Below, piece by piece: positions 1 through 11,049 of a DNA stretch of 64,000 nt (within the stretch, counting starts at the first letter, position 1; each line of letters opens with the position of its first letter). The stretch spans positions 62,001 to 126,000 of the forward strand of contig ML769454.1 of assembly GCA_009733575.1 (NCBI GenBank). Direction: 5' to 3'. Below the pieces are notes generated by a model. It ran no database searches. It had not been told where the DNA came from and was given only the letters and a program-made list of their open reading frames with translations. This DNA is from Gymnopus androsaceus JB14 (taxonomy: Eukaryota; Basidiomycota; Agaricomycetes; Agaricales; Omphalotaceae). A program made the position numbers and the translations under genes.

Positions 1-579
1 CTGTCCGTATGGTAGTGATGGAAGTTTGTCTGGCAGATCCCTGAAACACCAAGTAGTATCCAGGCAGACGGTACTGTGAGAGGTCATATACGCTATGTGC
101 TGCTCTGACTCAAGATTGCTAGAGGATCAGGCGTCGGGAGTCGGGATTCATTCATTCATCTACAGTATATGCTCCGAGCGCCTTCCCGACTCATGTGTCG
201 GCGACCGACACCGTACATTCTTGCTGTGCGATAAGCAAGTCAACATGTGGGAAGTTACCGTCGGACTTTAGTGACGCCAGCCTCCAGGGTTCAAATTTCG
301 ATTTCCTAAAATCGATGAACAATGGAACATGGACAATGGTATCCCTCATCCTCGCGCTTGGGAACCGACAAAAAGGTTCCGTAAGAGTCCGCGGCAATGT
401 CAATCTCTTATCTGTGGCAGTGCTGTTCCTCATGGCTCATCAATTCAGTTACAGCTCATCACGATCACATGGAGCGTGAGGGCGTTCCTCTGACTCACAA
501 CCGTGGGAAGTGACTCAGTATCCCCGCATTTTCCCTCGTATAAAACGAGAAGTTTACTCTCTGATGCCCCCATTTCGCG
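1..579. other. Gene-free left edge and upstream region of the Hsp20 gene
   Basis: I see no convincing coding exon here. Short open frames at about 191-479 on both strands are antisense to each other and lack recognisable motifs. The 3' part is the promoter and 5' leader of the heat-shock gene that starts at 580. Confidence 0.5.
539..545 (+). promoter_or_regulatory. TATA-like box of the Hsp20 gene
   Basis: The sequence TATAAAA lies about 35 bp before the ATG at 580, in a suitable place for a core promoter of a strongly inducible gene. I see no perfect nGAAnnTTCnnGAAn heat-shock element close to it. Confidence 0.4.
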
Positions 580-2289
580 ATGTCTTTCTACCACCACCAT
601 GGTAGTGGACAATTTCAACAAGATTCTAATTTACCGTCTTCCAATTCGACCGAACAGCTCCCTAGTTGGGAAACCATCGACCAACCACAACAACAACCGC
701 AACAGCAGCAGCAGCAAGATTCGCCGTCAGATCATACACACAGTGCTTTCGTTTCTCCAGCTGCACCGACCCCTCACGCATTACCTCCGCAACCAATTGA
801 CTTTTCTCCTCTTCCCACCCCCATAGACTATGGTGAGACTGATCTTTTATTTCCACAGACCGACTCCTCAGTCCTCATGCATCCGCCTTATCATGACATG
901 CATTTTGCGCCACAAGCGCGACGTGTGCGATCCGAAGGAGAAGCTTCGCCCGAAGGCGACTTTCATCAGCCCAGTCCTTCACCAACTACACCCACAGCCA
1001 TCCATATTCCGAGAGCGACGCGTTCTAGAGACACCGGGCGTTCCACAGGACAACCATCAACCAGCAGAGCACGCCTGCAAACCCATCCTTACCGTCCACA
1101 AAGTGCTTTGGCTGGACGGTCTGCGGAACGGACGGGCGCTAGGTTCTCAGTAGTGGGAGGAGGGGGAGGGATACAGTCATATCCAGCATCGATGTCCGCT
1201 CCAGAGGCAGGTCCCAGGTGCGTTGTATACTCCTTCATACTATTCTCTTTGAAAACTGTTCTTCACTAGTCGTACCTCACCCACCACAATGCTACCGCCA
1301 ATGCTCCCTCCCTCCACACGGTCACGTACTCAAGGACCCACCAGTCCAACGGCATTTACCTCCCCTATGGGCCCTCCGCCACAACCCTCGCATCCTCATC
1401 CTCCCCCGTCTGCTCACCCAATACCAGGGCCTTCTGCGGTACTGCCTCCGGTGACATCAGCCCCGTCTTCGGAATTTGCATCTCGTGTGCAACAAATTCG
1501 CTCTCTCACCAGTCGATTTTACACACCTCGTACAGACTGTTACTACGACTACGGCACCCATGTACTGCAGGCTACTTTGGAACTTCCCGGAGTGCGCCGG
1601 GAAAATGTACTTGTGACGCTGGCGGACTCCGCAATCAATAGATGCAGAGGTCTCTCCGTCTGGGGATTCTCCGTTTCCCCAATTTTGGGTGTGCGGGGCA
1701 ATAGGGCAACTGCTGGCACTTCCAGTGCTGAGCAAGGAGCAAGTTCGATGACAGGAACGACTATTCATTCGTCTAGTGGTTCGTTGAGTTCTTCCTCCTC
1801 TTATGTTTATGCCCCTCCTTCTTCGAGTGCGATGCGCACAGAAGCAGCAGGCTCTGCGGGTGCCCCGGGGTGGAGTGGAGTTTCTGCTGCTCCAGATACG
1901 AGAGACCCCAATGTGACCCCAGCGATGTTAGAGTCATTGGGCTTTGGCCTTCCGGCTCCATATACGTCGCGTGAGCGAAAATATGGGGAATTTTACAGAC
2001 TGCTACCCGTGCCGCCTGACACTAGGGTGCGCTTTCATCTTCATTCGCTCCCTATCTTTTTGTTCTCGATGTGCCTGTCTGCTTCGTTGTTGTTGTTGTT
2101 TTATTCCTTGTGCTTTTCTGTGATATTTCCAGACTTCAGATCGTTCTCATTTTCAGTTCTTCACAGGCCACGAATGTTCAAGCGGTGCTCGATGCTGGGG
2201 TCTTGTGGTTGTCAATTTCGTTCGGTGAATCGTTGACTGAAGAGCAGGTGAACGCTTCGCGAGAGGTTATCGATGTTGTAACAAATTAG
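580..2289 (+). CDS. Small heat shock protein (Hsp20/alpha-crystallin) with long low-complexity N-terminus
   Basis: Three exons are inferred (580-1217, 1270-2026, 2167-2289; GT-AG introns), giving about 505 aa. The first ~260 residues are low complexity, rich in Gln, Pro and Ser. The alpha-crystallin domain follows: the block ATLELPGVRRENVLVTLADS, then after a Ser-rich insert RERKYGEFYRLLPVPPDT, and the last strand AVLDAGVLWLSISFGE in exon 3. Both splice junctions keep this order in frame. Hsp20 proteins are ATP-independent holdases that bind unfolding proteins. The usual family length is 150-250 aa, so the N-terminal extension and the ~100-residue insert inside the domain are unusual, though basidiomycete members often carry such additions. 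The start is the first ATG after the TATA box. Confidence 0.82.
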
Positions 2290-3245
2290 CTGAGGTGCGC
2301 AATTTGCCGTATACTTGTTTCGACACGTCTGACTTTTTTCCCGTTGCTCCTAGATGCATTTTATACGCTTTGCTGCATTCGTTTTCGAAAAAAAACGCTA
2401 TTTAATGCTACCGATTGATATACTGCCGCCACCGAACGTTAGGTTTCCCGGCTTCGGTACTTGCTGTGCTTCGAGCCCCAAAAGAGCTACTTTCTGCTAT
2501 CGTTGCTCCTATTGTATCCGTGTTTTCTATTGTCGTTTCCCCCACCTCATACATACACCACTCCTTCATCGCGTCCGATTGCGATCCCTTCTTAAACACC
2601 ACTCCGCCTCCGATTCCGCTTCCAAATTATTACTTGGGTTGAAACCCCTCTCCTCATTGCTCAATTTGCTTCGATTTCTTTTCATTCTGTCGTACTCATA
2701 CCCATATCCACCTATCTGGTCTGGTTCAAGGAATAATCCTCGCTTCACGGACTGCCTCCTTACACGTCCATTTTGTATCCATATATATATAACTCCGCCC
2801 ACGTAGTGTAGATATCTTATTTGTTGGTTTCTTATTGCTTTTGGTTTGGAATAATCAAGTACATAGCTCCTGTCCTGTCGCACTTCTTGCTTGCTAAAAA
2901 GTATCAATGCTGTTGATTGGAAATTTCTAGATGAGATGAGTGAGCATCAGCGGATATGGGCATACAAATTGGACTTGCCCGACGACTTGGAATCATGCAA
3001 GATATGGGTACAGATAAACATAAACTACTAGTACAACTGGTGAACCTTTTTACTTACTTGAATTTTGCAAGACTTAGGGGGCTTGCACGCCCGGCAATTT
3101 CCACCTCATTAACATTCCCGGGCCTAGAACAAATCCGAACCGAACACAAGACTCCTAGCTGCAGCAAATATGAAGGGCAGGTGGCATCCATTCTGTCACT
3201 GCTGCTTCCACTAGCCCCCGCTGTGCTCCAGCGCAAAGCAAAGAT
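2290..3245. other. AT-rich intergenic region
   Basis: This stretch probably holds the 3' UTR of the Hsp20 gene and the promoter, and possibly a first exon, of the next gene. Opposed open frames at about 2354-2907 have no recognisable motif. An open frame without an ATG runs from 3174 into the next gene and may belong to its true 5' part. Confidence 0.4.
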
Positions 3246-4045
3246 ATGGTCGTTGTGATAACAGTTCGAGCGGATTCAGCCTCAGCCTCACCTTCGACTT
3301 CATCCTTGGTCGCTTCTAGTGCCCCAACCTTAAGCACTACTAGCGTCCTTCCCTCAGCAAGTTCCTCATCACCTGGCGGAGAATCTGTAACAAGCTTTTC
3401 CAAGGTAAATGAGTCTATTATTTGGATTAACATTGTCTAATCCAACATTCATCACTCATCGATCAAGAACGTGTTGGAATGGCTCTTTCTGGCTCTGGTG
3501 GTACTTGCGCTGGCCACGGTAATACATCGTCGGTGTGTGGCATGATTCCTTCTCAAGTTTGTTTAATTCTAAATCTCCCATACAACAGGCTCAATTCCCT
3601 CAGACGGAATGGGATTCCTCCAAGCTCATTCTTCTCTGCGCGCTCCCATAATCTTAACCCTCGATTGCGCGCTCCTCGAACAGCTGGACGTTTCCCGTCT
3701 GCATACAGCAACTCGTTATCGGCGTACGTAGCAAATGTTCCCGTAGCCTATGACCCATTTGCTCGCTTTCCTTATTCGGGTGAATCACCGAATCGCAGTA
3801 GCTCAAACCAGACCGCCACGCGTGCTGCGGACATTGATGCAGGAGGGAGACGTGCAGCAGGTGGTCCCAGTGATTATAATGGTGATATGGGGGATAAGGA
3901 TGCTCTTCCGGCGTACGACAAGTTTGGTGGACCACCTGGATATATTGACTCGCTCCCTGCGCTGCCATCAGCAGCGTATGTGCCTCCGCAAGAACTTGCC
4001 CCGGAGTATAGCCCAGTGGAGGAGCCCAGGGGGCAGGTTTCATGA
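3246..4045 (+). CDS. Single-pass membrane protein with Ser/Thr-rich ectodomain and PPGY tail
   Basis: Three exons are visible (3246-3404, 3468-3532, 3589-4045). A Ser/Thr-rich segment, probably O-glycosylated, precedes one hydrophobic helix (NVLEWLFLALVVLALATVI) and a basic stop-transfer stretch. The ~150-residue cytoplasmic tail contains PPGY (a PPxY motif) plus other Pro/Tyr pairs such as LPAY and APEY. PPxY motifs bind WW domains of Rsp5/Nedd4 ubiquitin ligases, so a role as a ubiquitin-ligase adaptor or sorted plasma-membrane protein is possible. This is inference from the motif only. The reading frame is open upstream to a stop at 3171, and no signal peptide is seen, so the true start is probably in an exon I did not find. 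I do not recognise the family. Confidence 0.55.
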
Positions 4046-6759
4046 CACAGTCCTCCATCGTTTTTTTTTTTTGGTTTGCTCCCTATGACAAACGATGTAC
4101 TTACGTTTCGTTGAACTGTATCACTACTATATGCTTCCTTCTGTGTACATTTTAACAGGATCATCAATGACCTCCCACAGCATTATTGTTGCTCCCTCCT
4201 GTATACTTAGGCAGTGACATCACAATGAATTTTGTTCATCCTCGTCATCGCCTCCATAGCCTCCGTAATTCGACAGACTGGCCAGTTTCCTTTTCGCAAT
4301 TTTTGACATCGGTAAGATTGTTGGAACCGGACTGGTCTGGAAGTGATCTTTGTCTCGTTCGGGTATATAGGAAGATAGGAAAGTGGTTCTCCACTATGGA
4401 TGAAAACTCGAATAATCGAAAGCTCCGAGTTCTTAGTAGCTGAATCGGTTCTCAGGTTCTGTAAGCTCAAGCTGACTCTGGAACGAGATCTTTTACGAGC
4501 TAACGGGATACAGCAAAGTAAGTTCCTATTGGATTCAACTGAAATCGTGCATTCAAGCTTGGGGTTGCCCTGTCTGCTTCACCTGGGGGAATCGACCCGT
4601 CAGGGTGGTCTTATCGACGATTAAGCTCTGGCCCACTGGAAAGTTTTATCTCTTACTACATCAAACCATACTCACGACATTCCTCCATAGTCTTTCATCG
4701 ACGATGGTAGTACAACATCGCTTCCTTAAACTGGAAAATTCCGCTTTCTCCAATACCCCTGGTGGCTAGTATCCATTCTTTCTAACTTTGACTCTGTCAT
4801 TGTTGATGATGATTCAGGAGGAAGCATCAGTCCTGGAGACGCTTGACCTAGGTCCCTTGGATGACGCTTTGACATGTATCTTCCTTTACAGTGCCATCAG
4901 GCACTTCTCCAACAGGTCAGTTTTGAGCCAACTAAAATAGGTAAAATAAAAGTAAAAATAGTTTTGTAAGGAAACCCACCAAAAGAATGCGTTGGACGAA
5001 GAGAACGAAATTCCTTCCGTATTTGGAAGAAAGTTCCCACGGTGTTCATTTTTGAGACGCCAAAAATTTCAAACTTTTTACCCTACTATGCAGGCCTTTT
5101 GGCAGCCCTTAAAGACTTTCTACCTGATATGCATATCTCCATGTTTAAACTGATAGTTCTTAACAGTAGAGAGCCACCTATGGGTGTTAAAACTGTAAAA
5201 ACAAAGTCAAGGAGGCTGAGACTTGAGCGCTTACGGGCGCTTACATTACTATATAAGGCAGGCACCTTCCTAATTAGGGTATGACTCAGCATGTTCATTT
5301 TCAGATGGCCGATCAAAAATCAAAACTCAAGCCCGGGCTTAGCAAAGCACAAGCTGGGATCCTCTACTCAAATGGAGACAATTGCACCTATTTCCGGGAA
5401 AAACGGCCAAGTTTTGCGGGCCGAGAAAACTTTGCGAGAAGTGACACTTTTTACGGTTATTGAGGTGATGTGAAGTGCTTGATGGCACTGTAGGCTGGAA
5501 GATTCCATTGCCATCTTACCCACGTCTTCTACTGGCATTGGCCGCTCTTCCGAAATCGATTCTTTCATCGACCTCTATAATGGCTCGGCTGATGTGAGGA
5601 GAATGCTTGGCTCTCGGTTTGCTGCAACCTTTGAGGACCTTCTCCTAGTCCAGGTTGGTAACGATCAGTCGGACATTGCTTCGTTTCTATTCCGCGGTTC
5701 ACCAGGGAACAGATGAAAGCCATAATGGGCAAGGTTATTGGCACTGAATACAACTCTATCGTCGAGATGCTTCGGAATCAGTACTCTTACTATTAGATGG
5801 ACTCACTGAGCTCGGTTGCAGTTTGTAAGTTTTCCACATCTCACTTGACTCTCGATTGGTATGATCTTTACTGGTATTGTATTTTTCATTGTACTTACTG
5901 GAATGTACATGAATGGCACGAACTTATTTGGTGGAACTGGTATCTCAATACAGAATAGCCATCGACACGTATCCATTATCATCGTTGATGTCCACTGGCA
6001 GTCGAGTGAGTACAAGTCAAATTTGGATGGAAGACCAAGGATGTCGGCTTAGATTATTGCAGTGAACAGCGTTGTGGTCGTCATACTCTATACAGATTTG
6101 AGTTGCTCCTTCCTTGTATTTCGAACTATGCCCCGAAAAAAATCTAAACCAGTGAATTTGAACGGAAAATCATGGCTGGCAATTTTCAGACTCCACCTAC
6201 CCCGTTGTTGCAGATAGCACCCAACAGCCGGCTCACAACTAGCTATGAACACTGCACTGGACCATCTGCCAGGAGGCTCCCAGTACCCATGAGGACTTAT
6301 TTTTCCCGGAGTACCTAACCTACTGCTAGACAGAGGCTGTCTTGAGTCGTGCTTAGTTGTGACGGACTGTCGCTGTGCTTTCCAAACCGCTTTAGTTTCA
6401 TCTGAAGTTGCCAGCACTCGCGGTCAACCACTGGCACTGCGACACCACATTACTACCCCGATACTAGGCGCCTTTACTGTACGCCTAGTATATGTGAAAG
6501 GTTAGCACGACGTACCTTGGTATGCCGGTGTCTCTTGCATAGACAATAAGCATAGAGCCTACTCTGTACTATCTACCAGGATTTTTAATTGTAGACAGTT
6601 CACGGCGAATGAGCACGCTAGCGCCAGAGCCCCCTTTTCCCTCCAAGATCGCCCCTAACTTTGTAGAGTGAAAACTCGAAGAGCAGGTACGAGCTGTACA
6701 GTGTAAGAGCTGCTGGTTGTATATCGATATACACATCAAAGTAAATCGGGGCAAACGAA
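4046..6759. other. Gene-poor region with decayed coding remnants
   Basis: No intact gene is recognisable in 2.7 kb. Two stretches look like remnants. Positions 4400-4740 can be spliced (GT at about 4516, AG near 4557) into a peptide of about 70 residues. Positions 5483-5716 form an open frame of 78 codons with normal amino-acid composition but no ATG, and a second open piece in another frame follows at 5714-5796. Neither has a motif I can name. They may be decayed exons or transposon debris. Confidence 0.35.
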
Positions 6760-6885
6760 ATGGCTACGGGACCGGAGAAGAAGCCCGGAAAACCGAAGTA
6801 TGGGCGTCTAAATTTCGCCGTGTTTACTTCTGAACGCTCACTCGGACATGAATTCAACTTGACATCACTCTCTTCATCGACCTAA
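6760..6885 (+). CDS. Upstream ORF (41 aa) overlapping the hydrolase start as TAATG
   Basis: ATG at 6760 opens a 41-codon frame beginning MATGPEKKPGKPKYG and ending at TAA 6883-6885. The last A of this stop is the A of the ATG at 6885 that starts the hydrolase. Such a stop/start overlap is the arrangement used for termination-reinitiation. The peptide is Lys/Pro-rich at its N-terminus and has no known domain. It could be a regulatory uORF, chance sequence in the 5' leader, or the true N-terminus of the hydrolase if one base is missing here. I cannot tell these apart from sequence. Confidence 0.35.
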   Translation: MATGPEKKPGKPKYGRLNFAVFTSERSLGHEFNLTSLSSST

Positions 6886-9800
6886 TGCCCAGTGTAAACT
6901 CCTTAACTCGAAATGTTGGGCTTCGCGTAGGTCCGATTGTGCTGGAAACGTTGGTGAAACATTATTTAGAGAAGATAAAGAGGGATTTTGTTCATATCCA
7001 AAGCAAAGAAAAGGACAAGGATGGAATGGTACAGTTGAGGCAGGATGAGTTGATGTATGATGAGATTTTCGTCGTTGTAAAGGCAAGTTGCTTATTCCGT
7101 AGCTTGGATCCTAATTCTAACGGAATCAACCATAGGCATTCTTAGAAGCAGCGAGCTTGTTAGTTTCCCTGTTTTGTTGGAGCCAATCTAATTATTCCTT
7201 CACTAGTCACTCCGTAGAAGAGCTACAGGCATTCAGTAACACACGAACACCTTCTCCGCCATGGGTTCACGTTATCCGTGTTCGTGTTCCAATGGTCTCT
7301 TGCGATGAAGCAGCCAAGTACCTCATTACTGCACTGGGCGGCCAAGATGTCGCCCAAAAGCTGGTAGGAGGCGTCAAGTGGTGGCAAGTGAGAAGCATTG
7401 ATGGGTAGGCTTGTTCAGGTTATACTCAACTGTGCATCTAACTTCAGTGAATACTTAGTGTAGACGCCCAATGGATTACCGCAAAGAAAGATTGGCAAGA
7501 AGCGAAACGGCGGTACAGGGAAAAACAACGCGATGGAAAGGATCAACCTTCCTTAGATCCCAATGAAGGCGCAACCTACAATGAAGATATGGACACGATG
7601 CGATGTATTTTATATGCACACGGAGGCGAGTGTCTTTCAATAGTTAAGGACTACTGGCTGATCATTTTCGATGATAGGCGGGTATTATTTCGGAAGTGTC
7701 GACCAAGAAAGGTATCTCTACTACCTATCTGTGTCGATTCACAATCTCACTTGCTTTACAGATACAGCATCCAACGGTACGCAAGGAAGATCAATGGTCG
7801 AGTATTCGGTAACGTGAATCTTTCTTACTACGGCGAAACTCATCCTTGACGCTAAATGAACAGCGATCAACTATCGTCTGGCGCCTCAATATCCATTTCC
7901 CTGCGCGATTCAAGATCTCCTTGCAGCATGTACGTTGAACGTCAGGTTTTGTTGCATTTAAACTAACACAACTCGCATAGATCTCTATCTGATCCGACCC
8001 CCACCTGGAGTCTCTCATCTTCCCGTCAAACCCTCACACATAGTCGTTGCAGGAGATTCTGCGGGTGGTGGAGTCACTCTAGCTCTCCTTCAAGTCCTAC
8101 GAGATGCCTCACTCCCTCTTCCCGCTGGCGGAATACTTATTTCGCCTTGGTGTGACTTGACGCATTCCTTCCCCAGCATTCACACCAATACCGCAACAGA
8201 CGTCATTCCGCCGTATGGTCTTTCACTGCATAAACCCAGCACTCTATGGCCTCCACCGGATGAAGAATTGGCTGGTCGTGTGAGGACAGGATTGAGGAAA
8301 AGAGTTCGAGCGGTATTCAAAGGCGAAGGGGATCCAAATGCCAGTGTCGTGTCACTTGGACTCAGCGGTTTAGATTCTGGTCCTAATACCTCCTCCGGCA
8401 AGGGTCCTAGCTCTGGCGGGGCGTTGAACGCCATGCCCGTCGATGTAGGCGCCACGACTCCCCTTCCCCTACCCAATACTTCCAACCCATTCGATTCAAA
8501 TTCCGCTCCCGAATCGATAACCTTCCAAGCACAGAATGGAGAAACTCTTAGTATACAGCAGCAGATTCAGCTTTACACGACAAACGCGCTGCTGGGACAT
8601 CCATTAGTTAGTCCGGCATTGGGGTATCTGGGTGGACTTCCGCCGTTAATGGTAGTGGTGAGTGATAGAGAGGTATTGCGGGATGAAGGAATTTACATGT
8701 GAGTGGTTCGAGATGCTTTTGTGGATTCTGTTTATTAATCATACTTTCCATTATGTATAGGGCACACAAGGCCGCTCATCCAGAGCAGTTCCCAATCCGA
8801 GATACAACTAGAGCATTATATCCAGCTCTTTACGGGATCGAGGAACGATTCAAAGGGAAGCCTACCCCGGTACATTTACAGGTTTACGACGATACCGCGC
8901 ACGTCCTTCCCGTCCTCTTCTCCTTCACCACTCCGGCAAAATACTGTTTTCGAGCCATGGCCCAATTCTGCAAATATGTCACGGGCATGCCACTTTTCCC
9001 GACCGAAATTAATGATGCCGATACGCAACCAAATACTCAGTCGAACTCGCAAACTCCTTCCCAGAACCCAACGGGGGACTCATCCTCCGCAGGCTTCTTC
9101 GCCTCACTCTCATCATCTATCGCTTCGTCTTTAGCTGGAAACGGGGCTGGGGAACGGGAAAGATCAGATGGAGACCCTGGGACCTCTAGATCTCCTCCCG
9201 CGGTCTCTCCTCGATCGCCGAGGTCCATTGGGTCTATCAGTAGCAGATTCTCCATTCGAAGAAAAGGGAGAAAGTCCACTACTTTGTCCAATAGTGCGTC
9301 CAATTCGGACCTCAAGAGGTCTGTTTCAGAACACCATGGGGCTAAGTTTCCTTTACCGCTGCCGCATCAGAATTATAAGGAGAAGGGGAGATCGTTGTCG
9401 GTTCCGCGCTTGAGGAAGAGAGTTGGATCGGATGGACCACAAAGAGACGGAGAAGATGGGGATACTACCGAACCAGAAGGAGACAAACACGTAGCTGGTG
9501 AAGAGATGGAAGGAGGTTCCCTAGAACGAGCATTTGAGACGATACCGAAGAACAAACGAAGACATGACATTCCTCCTGTCCCGCTGCCTTTGTCCCCGCG
9601 TTCTCTGTTCTCAACTAATATGCCTTCTGTTTCCCCGCTTTCTATTCCCCTCCCACCTTCACCGCGTTCGCCCTCAAGTAGCTATGAACAACCCTCTGCT
9701 CCGTTAACAGATGCGGGTGTGAACGCGTCGTTCTCGATGAGCTTGTCCGCAGATAGTAATGACTCGCTGGAGGCGTCGGCGATCGTTGATAGTCCCTACC

Positions 9801-11049
9801 TTACTGCCTCTCCAACGGCTTCGGCGATACCTTTGCCGTCGTTCGAACCTCCATCCTCATCAATATCTACGTCGCTGTCGGAGGTAGAAGGTCTATCGTT
9901 ATCTGATGGAGCTATCTCCCATTCTCTGCTGTTCTCAGGTCCCCCGTCATCATCATCTGTGCCCAGGACTTTGCAGGGCCAGGCTGAGGTTGGCGTTGGT
10001 CCAGATAGAGATGGAGAACGAGAACAGGAGGACCTGGAAGGAGAACTTCGAAGTGGAGAAAGATATGCAGGAGATCCAATTGTGTACTCGGAGACCGCTG
10101 TCAGTAATTCGCTTTTCGATAGACTTATCCTTATAGCCTAACTTATTCCAAACAGGACTTTCCCTCCCTCCACACTCTCATGATCCGCGAACGTGTCTCA
10201 ACTCGAGGAGTCATCCGTCCCCTCGAACCTCCATCTTCTCTCCCCGCACTTTCCGTTCCTCCAGCCCTGATTGGTGAAATCTCAGAACGCGCTGCACGGA
10301 GGTATATCGAGGGCCGAACGTTGTTTGACGGCAAGTTTGCTAGCACGATGAAAGAGATTGAGAAGAGGAGGAAGAAACATTTGACCAAGGCGAGGAAAGA
10401 CACACTTAAAAATATGAGCGCGCTGAAGGGGAGTGTAGAACGGCAGCGGGAGAAGGAGAAGGAAAAGGGAAAAATAATATCCGAGGGAGAAGATGAGGAG
10501 GCGGAGATTGACGACAATGCTACGAATGGGAAATCGAGAGGATTATTCGATCAAGGCAAAGACAAACTCTCCCGCAGTGATTCCTCAAACCCCTTCTCCA
10601 TCGAAAATGGCCTTCTCGCATCCTCCGGCTGGTCTTGGTCGTGGGCTTTAGACAGCAACGAGCACCCGCCGCCAAGCAGCCTTGTCGCGCGGAGAGATAC
10701 ACATGAGGCGCTGATGCTGGCACGGGTGGCGGATGAGGCGGTTCTGCAGGATGATCAGGTGAGAGGGCTAGGAGGAGTAATGAGTGGGAATGGGTTGTGG
10801 AGCTTAGTTCTTGGGTTTCTAACACCTGGGAGTGGTTCTACAGGGCTAGGAATGGTGACAAAAGGTGGTAGAGAGAAAGAGCATGTCAATGGAGTCGTGG
10901 ATGGGGAAAGACCTACTAATGTACCTGGGACCTCTTCCTCCCACTCACCTTCAAGGTTTGGGCTAGGACAAAAGCCAAGTATAAGTAGGTTCCGTGCTCG
11001 ATTGGCGTCTATCGGAAAATCGGGAAGTGCAGGTTCCCCAACAGCATAG
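6885..11049 (+). CDS. Alpha/beta-hydrolase, hormone-sensitive-lipase family, with long disordered C-terminal half
   Basis: About ten exons give ~1,227 aa (6885-7082, 7136-7158, 7207-7404, 7459-7625, 7678-7711, 7762-7808, 7864-7929, 7981-8698, 8761-10099, 10156-11049). The HGGG oxyanion-hole motif is completed across the 7625/7678 junction ([14 protein letters not shown]). The nucleophile elbow is GDSAGG, the acid is likely the Asp in SDREVLRDE, and the His is in YDDTAHV. Such enzymes hydrolyse acyl esters of lipids or sterols at membranes or lipid droplets. The hydrolase core ends near residue 480; the rest is Ser/Pro-rich and charged, with a short helical block ([15 protein letters not shown]). 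Two introns appear to use GC donors (7083 gcaagt, 7626 gcgagt). The second is required to rebuild HGGG; for the first a nearby GTAAAG at 7077 is a possible alternative. A uORF precedes the start. Confidence 0.88.
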
